The notes: generated by a model not told the origin, from the sequence alone. 64,000 bases of DNA from Chamaea fasciata (GCA_029207755.1 JARCOQ010000099.1:124001-188000), one strand, 5' to 3'; positions 10,515 through 23,689 are shown, counted from the stretch's first letter. Translations and numbers: made by a program.

Positions 10515-12813
10515 ATCAGGCACGTGGGCAGCTGACTTTACTTACCCCTGGAAACAGGCCATCCTTTGTGCCCAACTCCCTCTGCCGGGCACCTGGCCGC
10601 GGCCACCTACAATCCCGAACGGAACAGGATTTCTTCCCGATGCAAGCTGCCACTAGCTGGAAGCCTGGCTTCCCATGGAGGACCAAAGGCCTCCTACAAA
10701 CTGACATCAGGCACTTGGGCAGCTGACTTTACTTTCCTCATGAAACAGGCCATCATTTGTGCCTACCTCCCTCTGCTGGGAACCTGGCCTCGGCCACCTA
10801 TAATCCCGAACGGAACAGGATTTCTTCCAGATGCAAGCTGCCACAAACTGGAAGCCTGGCTTCCCTTGGAGGGCCAAAGGCCTCCTACAAACTGACATCA
10901 GGCACCTGGGCAGCTGACTTTACTTACCCCTGGAAACAGCCCATCCTTTGTGTTCAACTCCATCAGCCAGGCACCCAGCTCCGACCACCTACAATCCCGA
11001 ACGGAACAGGATTTCTTCCAGATGCAAGCTGCCACAAGCTGGAAACGTGGCTTCATTTGGAGGGCCAAAGGCCTCCTACAAACTGACATCAGGCACTTGG
11101 GCAGCTGACTTTACTTACCCCTGGAAACAGGACATCCTTTGTGCCCAACTCCCTCAGCCGGGCACCCTGCTCCGGCCACCTACAATCCCGAACGGAACAG
11201 GATTTCTTCCCGATGCAAGCTGCCACTAGCTGGAAGCCTGGCTTCCCATGGAGGACCAAAGGCCTCCTACAAACTGACATCAGGCACTTGGGCAGCTGAC
11301 TTTACTTTCCTCATGAAACAGGCCATCATTTGTGCCTACCTCCCTCTGCTGGGAACCTGGCCTCGGCCACCTACAATCCCGAACGGAACAGGATTTCTTC
11401 CAGATGCAAGCTGCCACAAACTGGAAGCCTGGCTTCCCTTGGAGGGCCAAAGGACTCCTACAAACTGACATCAGGCACCTGGGCAGCTGACTTTATTTAC
11501 CCCTGGAAACAGGCCATCTTTTATGCCCAACTCCCTCTGCCGGGCACCAGGCCTCGCCCACCTACAATCTTGAACGGAACAGGATTTCTTCCAGATGCAA
11601 GCTGCCACAAGCAGGAAGCCTGGCTTCCCATGGAGGGCCAAAGGCCTCCTACAAACTGACATCAGGCACCTGGGCAGATGACTTTACTTTCCTCATGAAA
11701 CAGGCCATCATTTGTGCCCAACTCCCTCTGCCGGGCACCTGGCCTCGGCCACCTACAATCCCGAACGGAACAGGATTTCTTCCAGATACAAGCTGCCACA
11801 AACTTGAAGCCTGGCTTCCCTTGGAGGGCCAAAGGACTCCTACAAACTGACATCAGGCACGTGGGCAGCTGACTTTACTTACCCCTGGAAACAGGACATC
11901 CTTTGTGCCCAACTCCCTCAGCCGGGCACCCTGCTCCGGCCACCTACAATCCCGAACGGAACAGGATTTCTTCCCGATGCAAGCTGCCACTAGCTGGAAG
12001 CCTGGCTTCCCATGGAGGACCAAAGGCCTCCTACAAACTGACATCAGGCACTTGGGCAGCTGACTTTACTTTCCTCATGAAACAGGCCATCATTTGTGCC
12101 TACCTCCCTCTGCTGGGAACCTGGCCTCGGCCACCTACAATCCCGAACGGAACAGGATTTCTTCCAGATGCAAGCTGCCACAAACTGGAAGCCTGGCTTC
12201 CCTTGGAGGGCCAAAGGACTCCTACAAACTGACATCAGGCACCTGGGCAGCTGACTTTATTTACCCCTGGAAACAGGCCATCCTTTGTGCCCAACTCCCT
12301 CTGCCGGGCACCAGGCCTCGCCCACCTACAATCTTGAACGGAACAGGATTTCGGATTTCTTCCAGATGCAAGCTGCCACAAGCAGGAAGCCTGGCTTCCC
12401 ATGGAGGGCCAAAGGCCTCCTACAAACTGACATCAGGCACCTGGGCAGATGACTTTACTTTCCTCATGAAACAGGCCATCATTTGTGCCCAACTCCCTCT
12501 GCCGGGCACCTGGCCTCGGCCACCTACAATCCCGAACGGAACAGGATTTCTTCCAGATACAAGCTGCCACAAACTTGAAGCCTGGCTTCCCTTGGAGGGC
12601 CAAAGGACTCCTACAAACTGACATCAGGCACGTGGGCAGCAGACTTTACTTACCCCTGGAAACAGGACATCCTTTGTGCCCAACTCCCTCTGCCGGGCAC
12701 CTGGCCTCGGCCACCTACAATCCCGAACGGAACAGGATTTCTTCCAGATGCAAGCTGCCACTAGCTGGAAGCCTGGCTTCCCATGGAGGACCAAAGGCCT
12801 CCTACAAACTGAC
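10515..12813 (+). repeat. Higher-order repeat with internal 4-mer tandem duplication
   Basis: The monomer order is A-B-C-D-B-E-F, then D-B-E-F again, then G. The D-B-E-F block at 11088-11851 is followed directly by a second D-B-E-F at 11852-12622. The two are 764 bp apart (4 x 191), so a 4-mer duplicated inside the 8-mer. The second D begins with CACGTG as a G monomer does, while the first begins with CACTTG. This suggests the crossover joined a G start to a D body. The second E monomer is 198 bp long because of a 7-bp duplication. Confidence 0.82.
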
Positions 12814-15486
12814 ATCAGGCACCTGGGCAGCTGACTTTACTTACCCCTGGAAACAGCCCATCCTTTGTGCCCAACTCCCCTGACGGGCCCACAGCTTTGG
12901 CCACCTAGAATCCCGAACGGAACAGGATTTCTTCCCGATGCAAGCTGCCACTGGCTGGAAGCCTGGCTTCCCATGGAGGACCAAAGGCCTCCTACAAACT
13001 GATATCAGGCACTTGGGCAGCTGACTTTACTTTCCTCATGAAACAGGCCATCATTTGTGCCCAACTCCCTCTGCTGGGAACCTGGCCTCGGCCACCTACA
13101 ATCCCGAACGGAACAGAATTTCTTCCAGATGCAAGCTGCCTTGAACATAAAGACTAGCTTCCCTTGGAGGGCCAAAGGCCTCCTACAAACTGACATCAGG
13201 CACCTGGGCAGCTGACTTTACTTACCCCTGGAAACAGGACATCCTTTGTGTTCAACTCCCTCAGCCAGGCACCCAGCTCCGACCACCTACAATCCCGAAC
13301 GGAACAGGATTTCTTCCAGATGCGAGCTGCCACAAGCTGGAAACGTGGCTTCACTTGTAGGGCCAAAGGCCTCCTACAAACTGACATCAGGCACTTGGGC
13401 AGCTGACTTTATTTACCCCTGGAAACAGGCCATCCTTTGTGCCCAACTCCTTCTGCCGGGCACCAGGACTCGCCCACCTACAATCTTGAACGGAACAGGA
13501 TTTCTTCCAGATGCAAGCTGCCACAAGCAGGAAGCCTGGCTTCCCATGGAGGGCCAAAGGCCTCCTACAAACTGACATCAGGCACCTGGGCAGCTGACTT
13601 TAATTACCCCTGGAAACAGGACATCCTTTGTGCCCAACACCCTCTGCCGGGCACCAGGCCTCGGCCACCTACAATCCCGAACGGAACAGGCTTTCTTCCA
13701 GATGCATGCTGCCACAAGCTGGAAGCGTGGCTTTCCATGGAGGACCAAAGGCCTCCTACAAACTGACATCAGGCACCTGGGGAGCTGACTTTACTTTCCT
13801 CATGAAACAGGCCATCATTTGTGCCCAACTCCCTCTGCTGGGCACCTGGCCTCGGCCTCCTACAATCCCGAACGAAACAGGATTTCTTCCAGATGCAAGC
13901 TGCCTTAAACAGGAAGACTAGCTTCCCTTAGAGGGCCAAAGGCCTCCTACAAACTGACATCAGGCACCTGGGCAGCTGACTTTTTTTACCCCTGGAAACA
14001 GGCCATCCTTTGTGCCCAACTCCTTCTGCTGGGCACCAGGACTCGCCCACCTACAATCTTGAACGGAACAGGAGTTCTTCCAGATGCAAGCTGCCACAAG
14101 CAGGAAGCCTGGCTTCCCATGGAGGGCCAAAGGCCTCCTACAAACTGACATCAGGCACCTGGGCAGCTGACTTTACTTACCCCTGGAAACAGCCCATCCT
14201 TTGTGTCCAACTCCCTCCGCCGGGCACCCAGCTCCGGACTCCTACAATCCCGAACAAAACAGGATTTCTTCCAGATGCAAGCTGCCACAAGCAGGAAGCC
14301 TGGCTTCCCATGGAGGGCCAAAAGCCTCCTACAAACTGACATCAGGCACCTGGGCAGCTGACTTTACTTACCCCTGGAAACAGCCCATCCTTTGTGCCCA
14401 ACTCCCCTGTCAGGCCCACAGCTTTGGCCACCTACAATCCCGAACGGAACAGGAGATCTTCCAGATGCAAGCTGCCACAAGCTGGAAACCTGGCTTCCCA
14501 TGGAGGGCCAAAGGCCTCCTACAAACTGACATCAGGCACCTGGGCAGCTGACTTTACTTACCCGCTGGAAACAGGACATCCTTTGTGTCCAACTCCCTCA
14601 GCCAGGCACCCAGCTCCGGCCACCTACAATCCTGAACGAAACAGGATTTCTTCCAGATGCAAACTGCCACAAGCAGGAAGCCTGGCTTCCCATGGAGGGC
14701 CAAAGGCCTCCTACAAACTGACATCAGGCACCTGGGCAGCTGACTTTACTTACCCCTGGAAACAGCCCATCCTTTGTGTTCAACTCCCTCAGCCAGGCAC
14801 CCAGCTCCGACCACCTACAATCCCGAACGGAACAGGATTTCTTCCAGATGCAAGCTGCCACAAGCTGGAAACGTGGCTTCACTTGGAGGGCCAAAGGCCT
14901 CCTACAAACTGACATCAGGCACTTGGGCAGCTGACTTTACATACCCCTGGAAACAGGACATCCTTTGTGCCCAACTCCCTCAGCCGGGCACCCTGCTCCG
15001 GCCACCTACAATCCCGAACGGAACAGGATTTCTTCCAGATGCAAGCTGCCTTAAACAGGAAGACTAGCTTCCATTGGACGGCCAAAGGCCTCCTACAAAC
15101 TGACATCAGGCACCTGGGCAGCTGACTTTATTTACCCCTGGAAACAGGCCATCCTTTGTGCCCAACTCCCTCTGCCGGGCACCAGGCCTCGCCCACCTAC
15201 AATCTTGAACGGAACAGGATTTCTTCCAGATGCAAGCTGCCACAAGCAGGAAGCCTGGCTTCCCATGGAGGGCCAAAGGCTTCCTACATACTGACATCAG
15301 GCACCTGGGCAGCTGACTTTACTTTCCTCATGAAACAGGCCATCATTTGTGCCCAACTCCGTCTGCCGGGCACCTGGCCTCGGCCACCTACAATCCCGAA
15401 CGGAACAGGATTTCTTCCAGATGCAAGCTGCCACAAGCTGGAAACGTGGCTTCACTTGTAGGGCCAAAGGCCTCCTACAAACTGAC
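12191..15486 (+). repeat. Module Y, copy 1 (Y1)
   Basis: About 17 monomers running E, F, G, J, I, C, E, K, L, E', M, J', N, C, D', E, F'. J (12814) and J' (about 14341) are 190-bp units with CCACAGCTTTGGCC. J' also has a BglII site (GGAGATCTTCC). N has a one-base insertion (ACCCGCTGG), which restores the 191 phase. The module is repeated at 45032-48322 with three small length differences. It is absent between X2 and W2a, where X2 runs straight into W sequence. Confidence 0.85.
12346..12359 (+). repeat. 7-bp tandem microduplication GGATTTC x2
   Basis: GGATTTC at 12346-12352 is immediately repeated at 12353-12359, making this E monomer 198 bp. The X3 copy, near 45187, has a single GGATTTC. The duplication is therefore private to copy 1 and changes the X1/X3 offset from 32841 to 32834. 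It is a clean allele-type marker and looks like replication slippage. Confidence 0.95.
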
Positions 15487-16816
15487 ATCAGGCACTTGGG
15501 CAGCTGACTTTACTTACCCCTGGAAACAGGCCATCCGTTGTGCCCAACTCCCTCTGCCGGGCACCTGGCCGCGGCCACCTACAATCCCGAACGGAACAGG
15601 ATTTCTTCCCGATGCAAGCTGCCACTAGCTGGAAGCCTGGCTTCCCATGGAGGACCAAAGGCCTCCTACAAACTGACATCAGGCACTTGGGCAGCTGACT
15701 TTACTTTCCTCATGAAACAGGCCATCATTTGTGCCTACCTCCCTCTGCTGGGAACCTGGCCTCGGCCACCTACAATCCCGAACGGAACAGGATTTCTTCC
15801 AGATGCACGCTGCCACAAACTGGAAGCCTGGCTTCCCTTGGAGGGCCAAAGGCCGCCTACAAACTGACATCAGGCACCTGGGCAGCTGACTTTACTTACC
15901 CCTGGAAACAGCCCATCCTTTTTGTTCAACTCCCTCAGCCAGGCACCCAGCTCCGACCACCTACAATCCCGAACGGAACAGGATTTCTTCCAGATGCAAG
16001 CTGCCACAAGCTGGAAACGTGGCTTCACTTGGAGGGCCAAAGGCCTCCTACAAACTGACATCAGGCACTTGGGCAGCTGACTTTACTTACCCCTGGAAAC
16101 AGGACATCCTTTGTGCCCAACTCCCTCTGCCGGGCACCAGGCCTCGGCCACCTACAATCCCGAACGGAACAGTATTTCTTCCAGATGCAAGCTGCCTTAA
16201 ACAGGAAGACTAGCTTCCCTTGGAGGGCCAAAGGCCTCCTACAAACTGAAATCAGGCACCTGGGCAGCTGACTTTATTTACCCCTGGAAACAGGCCATCC
16301 TTTGTGCCCAACTCCGTGTGGCGGGCACCCGGCATATGACACCTTCAATCCCGAAAGGAACAGGATTTCTTCCAGATGCAAGCTGCCACAAACTGGAAGC
16401 CTGGCTTCGCATGGAGGGCCAAAGGCCTCCTACAAACTGACATCAGGCACGTGGTTAGGTGACTTTACTTACTCCTGGAAAGAGGCCATCCTTTGTGCCC
16501 AACTCCACGGCCAGGCACCCGGGCTCGGCCACCTACAATCCCGAACGGAACAGGATTTCTTCCAGATGCAAGCTTCCACATGTTGGAAGCGCGGCTTCCC
16601 TTGGAGGGCCAAAGGCCTCCTACAAACTGACATCAGGCACCTGGGCAGCTGACTTTACATACCCCTGGAAACAGGCCATCCTTTGTGCCCAACTCCCTCT
16701 GCCGGGTACCCGGCCTCGGCCACCTACAATCCCGAACGGAACAGAATTCTTCCAGATGCAAGCTGCACAAGTTGGAAGCCTGGCTTCCCTTGGAGGGCCA
16801 AAGGCCTCCTACAAAC
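15487..16816 (+). repeat. CATATG marker cassette, copy 1
   Basis: Seven monomers (A, B, C, H, O and two more, about 1,330 bp) recur six times in the window. The O monomer carries GGCATATGACACC with the NdeI site at 16333-16338, a sequence I see nowhere outside this cassette. The A monomer here has CCATCCGTTGTG, shared only with the copy at 50042. The left flank is a C-ended monomer (GGAAACGTGG), unlike the other copies. Confidence 0.9.
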
Positions 16817-19361
16817 TGACATCAGGCACCTGGGCAGCTGACTTTCCTTACCCCTGGAAACACGCCATCCTTTGTGCCCAACTCCCTCTGTCGGGCACCT
16901 GGCCTCAGCCACATACAATCCCTAACAAAACTGGATTTCTTCCAGATGCCAGCTGACACAAGCTGGAAGGCTAGCTTCTCTTGGAGGGCCAAAGGCCTCC
17001 TACAAACTGACATCAGGCACCTGGGCAGCTGACTTTATTTGACCCTGGAAACAGGCCATCCTTTGTGCCCAACTCCCTCTGCCGGGCACTCGGCCTCGGC
17101 CACCTAAAATCTTGAAGGGAACAGGATATCTTCCAGATGCAAGCTGCCACAAGTTGGAAGCCCGGCTTCCCTTGGAGGGCCAAAGGCCTCCTAAAAACTG
17201 ACATCAGGCTCGTGGACAGGAGACTTAACCAATCCCTGGAAAGAAGCCATCCTTTGTGCCCAACTCCCTCGGTGAGGCAGGCGGCATCAGCCACCTACAA
17301 TCCCGAACGGAACAGGATTTCTTCCAGATGGAAGCTGCCACAAGCTGGAAGGCTGGCTTCCCTTGGAGGGCCAAAGGCCTCCTACAAACTGACATCAGGC
17401 ACCTGGGCAGCTGACTTTACTTACCCCTGGAAACAGGCCATCCTTTGTTCCCAACTCCCTCTGCCGGGCACCCGGCTTGGGAACCTACAATCTTAAACGG
17501 AACAGGATTTCTTCCAGATGCAAGCTGCCTTGATCAGGAAGACTAGCATCACTTGGACAGCCAAAGGCCTGCTACAAACTGACATCAGGCACCTGGGCAG
17601 CTGACTTTACTTACCCGTGGAAACAGGCCATCCTTTGTGCCCAACTCCCTCAGCCGGGCACCAGGCCTCGGTCACCTACGATGCCAAACGGAACAGGATT
17701 TCTTCAAGATGCAAGCTGCCACAAGCTAGAAGCCTGGCTGCTCTTGGAGGGCCAAAGGCCTCCTACATACTGACATCAGGCACCTGGGCAGCAGCCTTTA
17801 CTTACCTATGGAAACAGGTAATCCTTTGTGCCCAACTCCCTCTGCCGGGCACCCAGGCTCGGCCACCTACATTCCTTAACGGAACAGGATTTCTTCCAGA
17901 TGCAAGCAGCCACAATTCTGAAGCCTGTTTTCGCGTAGAGCGCCAAAGGCCTCCTACAAACTGACATCCGGCACCTGGGCAGCTGACTTTACTTACCCCT
18001 GTAAAGAAGCTCTCCTTTGAGACCAACTTTGTGTGGCGGGCTCACGACTCCGACATCTAAAATCCCGAACGGAACAGGATTTCTCGTAGATGCAAGCTGT
18101 CACAAGTTGGAAGCCTGGCTTCCCGTGGAGGGCCAAAGGCCTCCTACAAACTGACATCATGTATCTGGCTAGGTGACTTTACTTACCCCTGGAAGCAGGC
18201 CATCATTTGTGCCCAACACCCTCTGCCGGGCACCCGGCCTCGGCCACCTACACTCCCGAACGGAACTGGATTTCTTCCAGATGCAAGCTGCCACAAGCTG
18301 GAAGCCTGGCTTCCCATGGAGGGCCAAAGGCCTCCTACAAACTGACATCAGGCACCTGGGCAGCTGACTTTACTTACCCCTGGAAAGAGGCCCTCATTTG
18401 TGCCCAACTCCTTCAGCCGGGCACCAGGCCTCGGTCACCTACGATCCCGAACGGAACAGGATTTCTTCCAGATGCAAGCTGCCACAAGCTGGAAGCCTGG
18501 CATCCCTTGGACGGCCAAAGACCTCCTACAAACTGAAATCAGGCACCTGGGCAGCTGACTTTACTTACCTTTGGAAACAGGCCATCCTTTGTGCCCAACT
18601 CCCTCTGCCGGGCACCTGGCCTCGGCCACCTACAATCCCGAACGGAACAGGATTTCTTCCAGATGCAAGCTGCCACAAACTGGAAGACTAGCTTGCTTTA
18701 GAGGGCCAAAGGCCTGCTACAAACTGACATCAGGCACCTGGGCAGCTGACTTTACTTACTCCTGGAGCAACCCACCATTTGTGCCCAACTCCCTTAGCTG
18801 GGCACCAGGCCTCGGCCACGTACAATCCCGAACGGAACAGGATTTCTTCCAGATGCAAGCTGCCACATTTAGGAAGCCTGGCTTCCCTTGGAGGGCCAAA
18901 GGCCTCCTACAAACTGACATCAGGCACCTGGGAATCTGACTTTACTTACCCTTGGAAACAGGCCATCATTTGTGCCCAACTCCCTCTGCCGGGCACCCGG
19001 CTCCACGCACCTACAATCCCGAACGGAATAGGATTTTTTCCAGATGCAAGCTGCTACAAACTGGAAGACTAGCTTCCTTTAGAGGGCCAAATGCCTGCTA
19101 CAAACTGACATCAGGCACCTGGGCACCTGACTTTACTTAGCCCTGGAAAGAAGCCATCCTTTGTGCCCAACTCCCTCAGCAGGGCACCCGGCTCTGGCCA
19201 CCTACAATCCCGAACGGAACAGGATTTCTTCCAGATGCAAGCTGCCACAAGCAGGAAGCCTTGCTTCCCTTGAATGGCCAAAGGCCTCCTACAAACTGAC
19301 ATCGGGCACTTGGGCAGCTGACTTTACTTTCCTCATGAAACAGGCCATCATTTGTGCCCAA
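15487..19361 (+). repeat. Module Z, copy 1 (Z1), rich in divergent monomers
   Basis: The first seven monomers are the CATATG marker cassette. Beyond about 16817 the monomers are clearly more divergent. Examples are a one-base-short unit with GAATTC (16744-16749), a unit with CTTAACCAATCC (17225), one with TTGATCAGG (about 17531), and one with GGCTCACGACTCCGACATC (about 18040) lacking the usual middle segment. The same divergent units return at 51372-53916 and in part at 57858-58370 and 58849-59450. These older monomers are carried as passengers inside recently duplicated blocks. Confidence 0.85.
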
Positions 19362-22300
19362 CTCCCTCTGCTGGGAACCTGGCCTCGGCCACCTACAATC
19401 CCGAACGGAACAGGATTTCTTCCAGATGCAAGCTGCCACAAACTGGAAGACTAGCTTCCTTTAGAGGGCCAAAGGCCTGCTACAACCTGACATCAGGCAC
19501 CTGGGCAGCTGACTTTACTTACTCCTGGAGCAACCCACCCTTTGTGCCCAACTCCCTTAGCTGGGCACCAGGCCTCGGCCACGTACAATCCCGAATGGAG
19601 CAGGATTTCTTCCAGATGCAAGCTGCTACAAGTTGGAAGCCTGGCTTCCCTTGGAGTGCCAAAGGCCTCCTACAAACTGACATCAGGCACCTGGGCAGCT
19701 GACTTTACTTACCCCTAAAAACAGGCCATCCTTTGTTCCCAACTCCCTCTGCCGGGCACTTGGCTCTGCGCACCTACAATCCCGAACGGAATAGGATTTT
19801 TTCCACATGCAATCTCCTACAAACTGGAAGACTAGCTTCCTTTAGAGGGCCAAATGCCTGCTACAAACTGACATCAGGCACCTGGGCAGCTGACTTTACT
19901 TACCCTTGGAAAGAAGCCATCCTTTGTGCCCAACTCCCTCTGCCGGGCACCTGGCCTCAGCCACCTACAATCCCGAACGGAACAGGATTCCTTCCAGATG
20001 CAAGCTGCCACAAGCTGGAAGCCTGGCTTCCCTTGGAGGGCCAAAAGCCTCCTACAAACTGACATCAGGCACCTGGGCAGCTGACTTTACTTACCCCTGG
20101 AAACAGGCCATCCTTTGTTCCCATCTACCTCAGCAGGGTACCCGGCTCCGGCCACCTTCAATCCCGAACGGAACAGGATTTCTTCCAGATGCAAGCTGCC
20201 ACAAACTGGAAGCCTGGCTTCCCTTGGAGGGCCAAAGGACTCCTACAAACTGACATCAGGCACCTGGGCAGCTGACTTTATTTACCCCTGGAAACAGGCC
20301 ATCCTTTGTGCCCAACTCCCTCTGCCGGGCACCAGGCCTCGCCCACCTACAATCTTGAACGGAACAGGATTTCTTCCAGAGGCAAGCTGCCACAAGCAGG
20401 AAGCCTGGCTTCCCATGGAGGGCCAAAGGCCTCCTACAAACTGACATCAGGCACCTGGGCAGATGACTTTACTTTCCTCATGAAACAGGCCATCATTTGT
20501 GCCCAACTCCCTCTGCCGGGCACCTGGCCTCGGCCACCTACAATCCCGAACGGAACAGGATTTCTTCCAGATACAAGCTGCCACAAACTTGAAGCCTGGC
20601 TTCCCTTGGAGGGCCAAAGGACTCCTACAAACTGACATCAGGCACGTGGGATGCAGACTTTACTTACCCCTGGAAACAGGACATCCTTTGTGCCCAACTC
20701 CCTCTGCCGGGCACCTGGCCTCGGCCACCTACAATCCCGAACGGAACAGGATTTCTTCCAGATGCAAGCTGCCACTAGCTGGAAGCCTGGCTTCCCATGG
20801 AGGACCAAAGGCCTCCTACAAACTGACATCAGGCACCTGGGCAGCTGACTTTACTTACCCCTGGAAACAGCCCATCCTTTGTGCCCAACTCCCCTGACGG
20901 GCCCACAGCTTTGGCCACCTAGAATCCCGAACGGAACAGGATTTCTTCCCGATGCAAGCTGCCACTGGCTGGAAGCCTGGCTTCCCATGGAGGACCAAAA
21001 GCCTCCTACAAACTGACATCAGGCACCTGGGGAGCTGACTTTACTTTCCTCATGAAACAGGCCATCATTTGTGCCCAACTCCCTCTGCTGGGCACCTGGC
21101 CTCGGCCTCCTACAATCCCGAACGAAACAGGATTTCTTCCAGATGCAAGCTGCCTTAAACAGGAAGACTAGCTTCCCTTAGAGGGCCAAAGGCCTCCTAC
21201 AAACTGACATCAGGCACCTGGGCAGCTGACTTTATTTACCCCTGGAAACAGCCCATCCTTTGTGCCCAACTCCCCTGTCAGGCCCACAGCTTTGGCCACC
21301 TACAATCCCGAACGGAACAGGAGATCTTCCAGATGCAAGCTGCCACAAGCTGGAAACCTGGCTTCCCATGGAGGGCCAAAGGCCTCCTACAAACTGACAT
21401 CAGGCACCTGGGCAGCTGACTTTACTTACCCGCTGGAAACAGGACATCCTTTGTGTCCAACTCCCTCAGCCAGGCACCCAGCTCCGGCCACCTACAATCC
21501 TGAACGGAACAGGATTTCTTCCAGATGCAAACTGCCACAAGCAGGAAGCCTGGCTTCCCATGGAGGGCCAAAGGCCTCCTACAAACTGACATCAGGCACC
21601 TGCGCAGCTGACTTTATTTACCCCTGGAAACAGGCCATCCTTTGTGCCCAACTCCCTCTGCCGGGCACCAGGCCTCGCCCACCTACAATCTTGAACGGAA
21701 CAGGATTTCTTCCAGATGCAAGCTGCCACAAGCAGGAAGCCTGGCTTCCCATGGAGGGCCAAAGGCCTCCTACATACTGACATCAGGCACCTGGGCAGCT
21801 GACTTTACTTTCCTCATGAAACAGGCCATCATTTGTGCCCAACTCCCTCTGCCAAGCACCTGGCCTCGGCCACCTACAATCCCGAACGGAACAGGATTTC
21901 TTCCAGATACAAGCTGCCACAAACTTGAAGCCTGGCTTCCCTTGGAGGGCCAAATGACTCCTACAAACTGACATCAGGCACGTGGGCAGCAGACTTTACT
22001 TACCCCTGGAAACAGGCCATCCTTTGTGCCCAACTCCCTCTGCCGGGCACCTGGCCGCGGCCACCTACAATCCCGAACGGAACAGGATTTCTTCCCGATG
22101 CAAGCTGCCACTAGCTGGAAGCCTGGCTTCCCATGGAGGACCAAAGGCCTCCTACAAACTGACATCAGGCACTTGGGCAGCTGACTTTACTTTCCTCATG
22201 AAACAGGCCATCATTTGTGCCTACCTCCCTCTGCTGGGAACCTGGCCTCGGCCACCTACAATCCCGAACGGAACAGGATTTCTTCCAGATGCACGCTGCC

Positions 22301-23306
22301 ACAAACTGGAAGCCTGGCTTCCCTTGGAGGGCCAAAGGCCGCCTACAAACTGACATCAGGCACCTGGGCAGCTGACTTTACTTACCCCTGGAAACAGCCC
22401 ATCCTTTTTGTTCAACTCCCTCAGCCAGGCACCCAGCTCCGACCACCTACAATCCCGAACGGAACAGGATTTCTTCCAGATGCAAGCTGCCACAAGCTGG
22501 AAACGTGGCTTCACTTGGAGGGCCAAAGGCCTCCTACAAACTGACATCAGGCACTTGGGCAGCTGACTTTACTTACCCCTGGAAACAGGACATCCTTTGT
22601 GCCCAACTCCCTCTGCCGGGCACCAGGCCTCGGCCACCTACAATCCCGAACGGAACAGTATTTCTTCCAGATGCAAGCTGCCTTAAACAGGAAGACTAGC
22701 TTCCCTTGGAGGGCCAAAGGCCTCCTACAAACTGAAATCAGGCACCTGGGCAGCTGACTTTATTTACCCCTGGAAACAGGCCATCCTTTGTGCCCAACTC
22801 CGTGTGGCGGGCACCCGGCATATGACACCTTCAATCCCGAAAGGAACAGGATTTCTTCCAGATGCAAGCTGCCACAAACTGGAAGCCTGGCTTCGCATGG
22901 AGGGCCAAAGGCCTCCTACAAACTGACATCAGGCACGTGGTTAGGTGACTTTACTTACTCCTGGAAAGAGGCCATCCTTTGTGCCCAACTCCACGGCCAG
23001 GCACCCGGGCTCGGCCACCTACAATCCCGAACGGAACAGGATTTCTTCCAGATGCAAGCTTCCACATGTTGGAAGCGCGGCTTCCCTTGGAGGGCCAAAG
23101 GCCTCCTACAAACTGACATCAGGCACCTGGGCAGCTGACTTTACATACCCCTGGAAACAGGCCATCCTTTGTGCCCAACTCCGTCTGCCGGGTACCCGGC
23201 CTCGGCCACCTACAATCCCGAACGGAACAGAATTCTTCCAGATGCAAGCTGCACAAGTTGGAAGCCTGGCTTCCCTTGGAGGGCCAAAGGCCTCCTACAA
23301 ACTGAC
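19362..23306 (+). repeat. Module W, copy 1 (W1)
   Basis: About 21 monomers. It begins with units carrying GACTAGCTTCCTTTAGAGG and TGGAGCAACCC and continues with F, G, J, L, J', N, E and F units. It ends with the marker cassette (21973-23302). It is repeated at 30245-33823 (offset 10883), 33824-37053 (in part) and 53917-57861 (offset 34555). W1 and W2a look almost identical; one visible difference is AAAAGCC at 20998 against AAAGGCC at 31881. W4 is more diverged. Confidence 0.88.
21973..23302 (+). repeat. CATATG marker cassette, copy 2
   Basis: Marker site at 22819-22824, exactly 6,486 bp after copy 1 (34 monomers less 8 bp). The left flank is an F monomer (AAATGACTCC) and the A monomer starts with GCAGCAGAC. 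Copy 1 has neither. On the right, the homology to Z1 breaks near 23303, where ATCAGTCACCTTGG begins a different monomer. Confidence 0.9.
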
Positions 23307-23689
23307 ATCAGTCACCTTGGCAGCTGACTTTACTTTCCTCATGAAACAGGCCATCATTTGTTCCTAACTCCTTCTGCTGGGCACCTGGCCTCGGCCACCT
23401 ACAATCCCGAACGAAATAGGATTTCTTCCAGATGCAAGGTGCCACAAACTGGAAGCCTGGCTTCCCATGGAGGGCCAAAGGCCTCCTACAAACTGACATC
23501 AGGCACCTGGGGAGCTGACTTTACTTACCCCTGGAAACAGGCCATCATTTTTGCTCAACTCCCTCTGCCTGGGCACCAGGCCTTGGCCCCCTGCAATCCC
23601 GAACGGAACACGAGTTCTTCCAGATGCAAGCTGCCACAAGCTGGAAACGTGGCTTCACTTGGAGGGCCAAAGGCCTCCTACAAACTGAC

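Larger units (their letters stand above)
4405..12190 (+). repeat. Module X, copy 1 (X1)
   Basis: About 41 monomers, repeated almost exactly at 37246-45031 (offset 32841) and, from 5690 on, at 23830-30331 (offset 18141). It contains three runs of the A-B-C-D-B-E-F-G higher-order repeat (5550-7077, 9178-10514, 10515 onward) separated by J-I-C-D-E-F-G and C-H-E-K runs. X1 differs from both X2 and X3 at several bases, for example C at 7373, 9836 and 11149 where the other two have G, T and T. It is therefore the outlier of the three copies. It also carries five monomers (4596-5549, 954 bp) that X2 lacks and X3 keeps. Confidence 0.9.

Noticed and set aside
14655..14670. Octamer-like ATGCAAAC in N monomers
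   Set aside because: One base off ATGCAAAT, arising from a single change in the common ATGCAAGC. A match of this kind is expected by chance among hundreds of monomers.
18030..18060. Possible foreign insertion at the GGCTCACGACTCCGACATC monomer
   Set aside because: Flanking landmarks stay at the normal spacing and the segment aligns to the usual variable block, so it is a diverged monomer and not an insertion.
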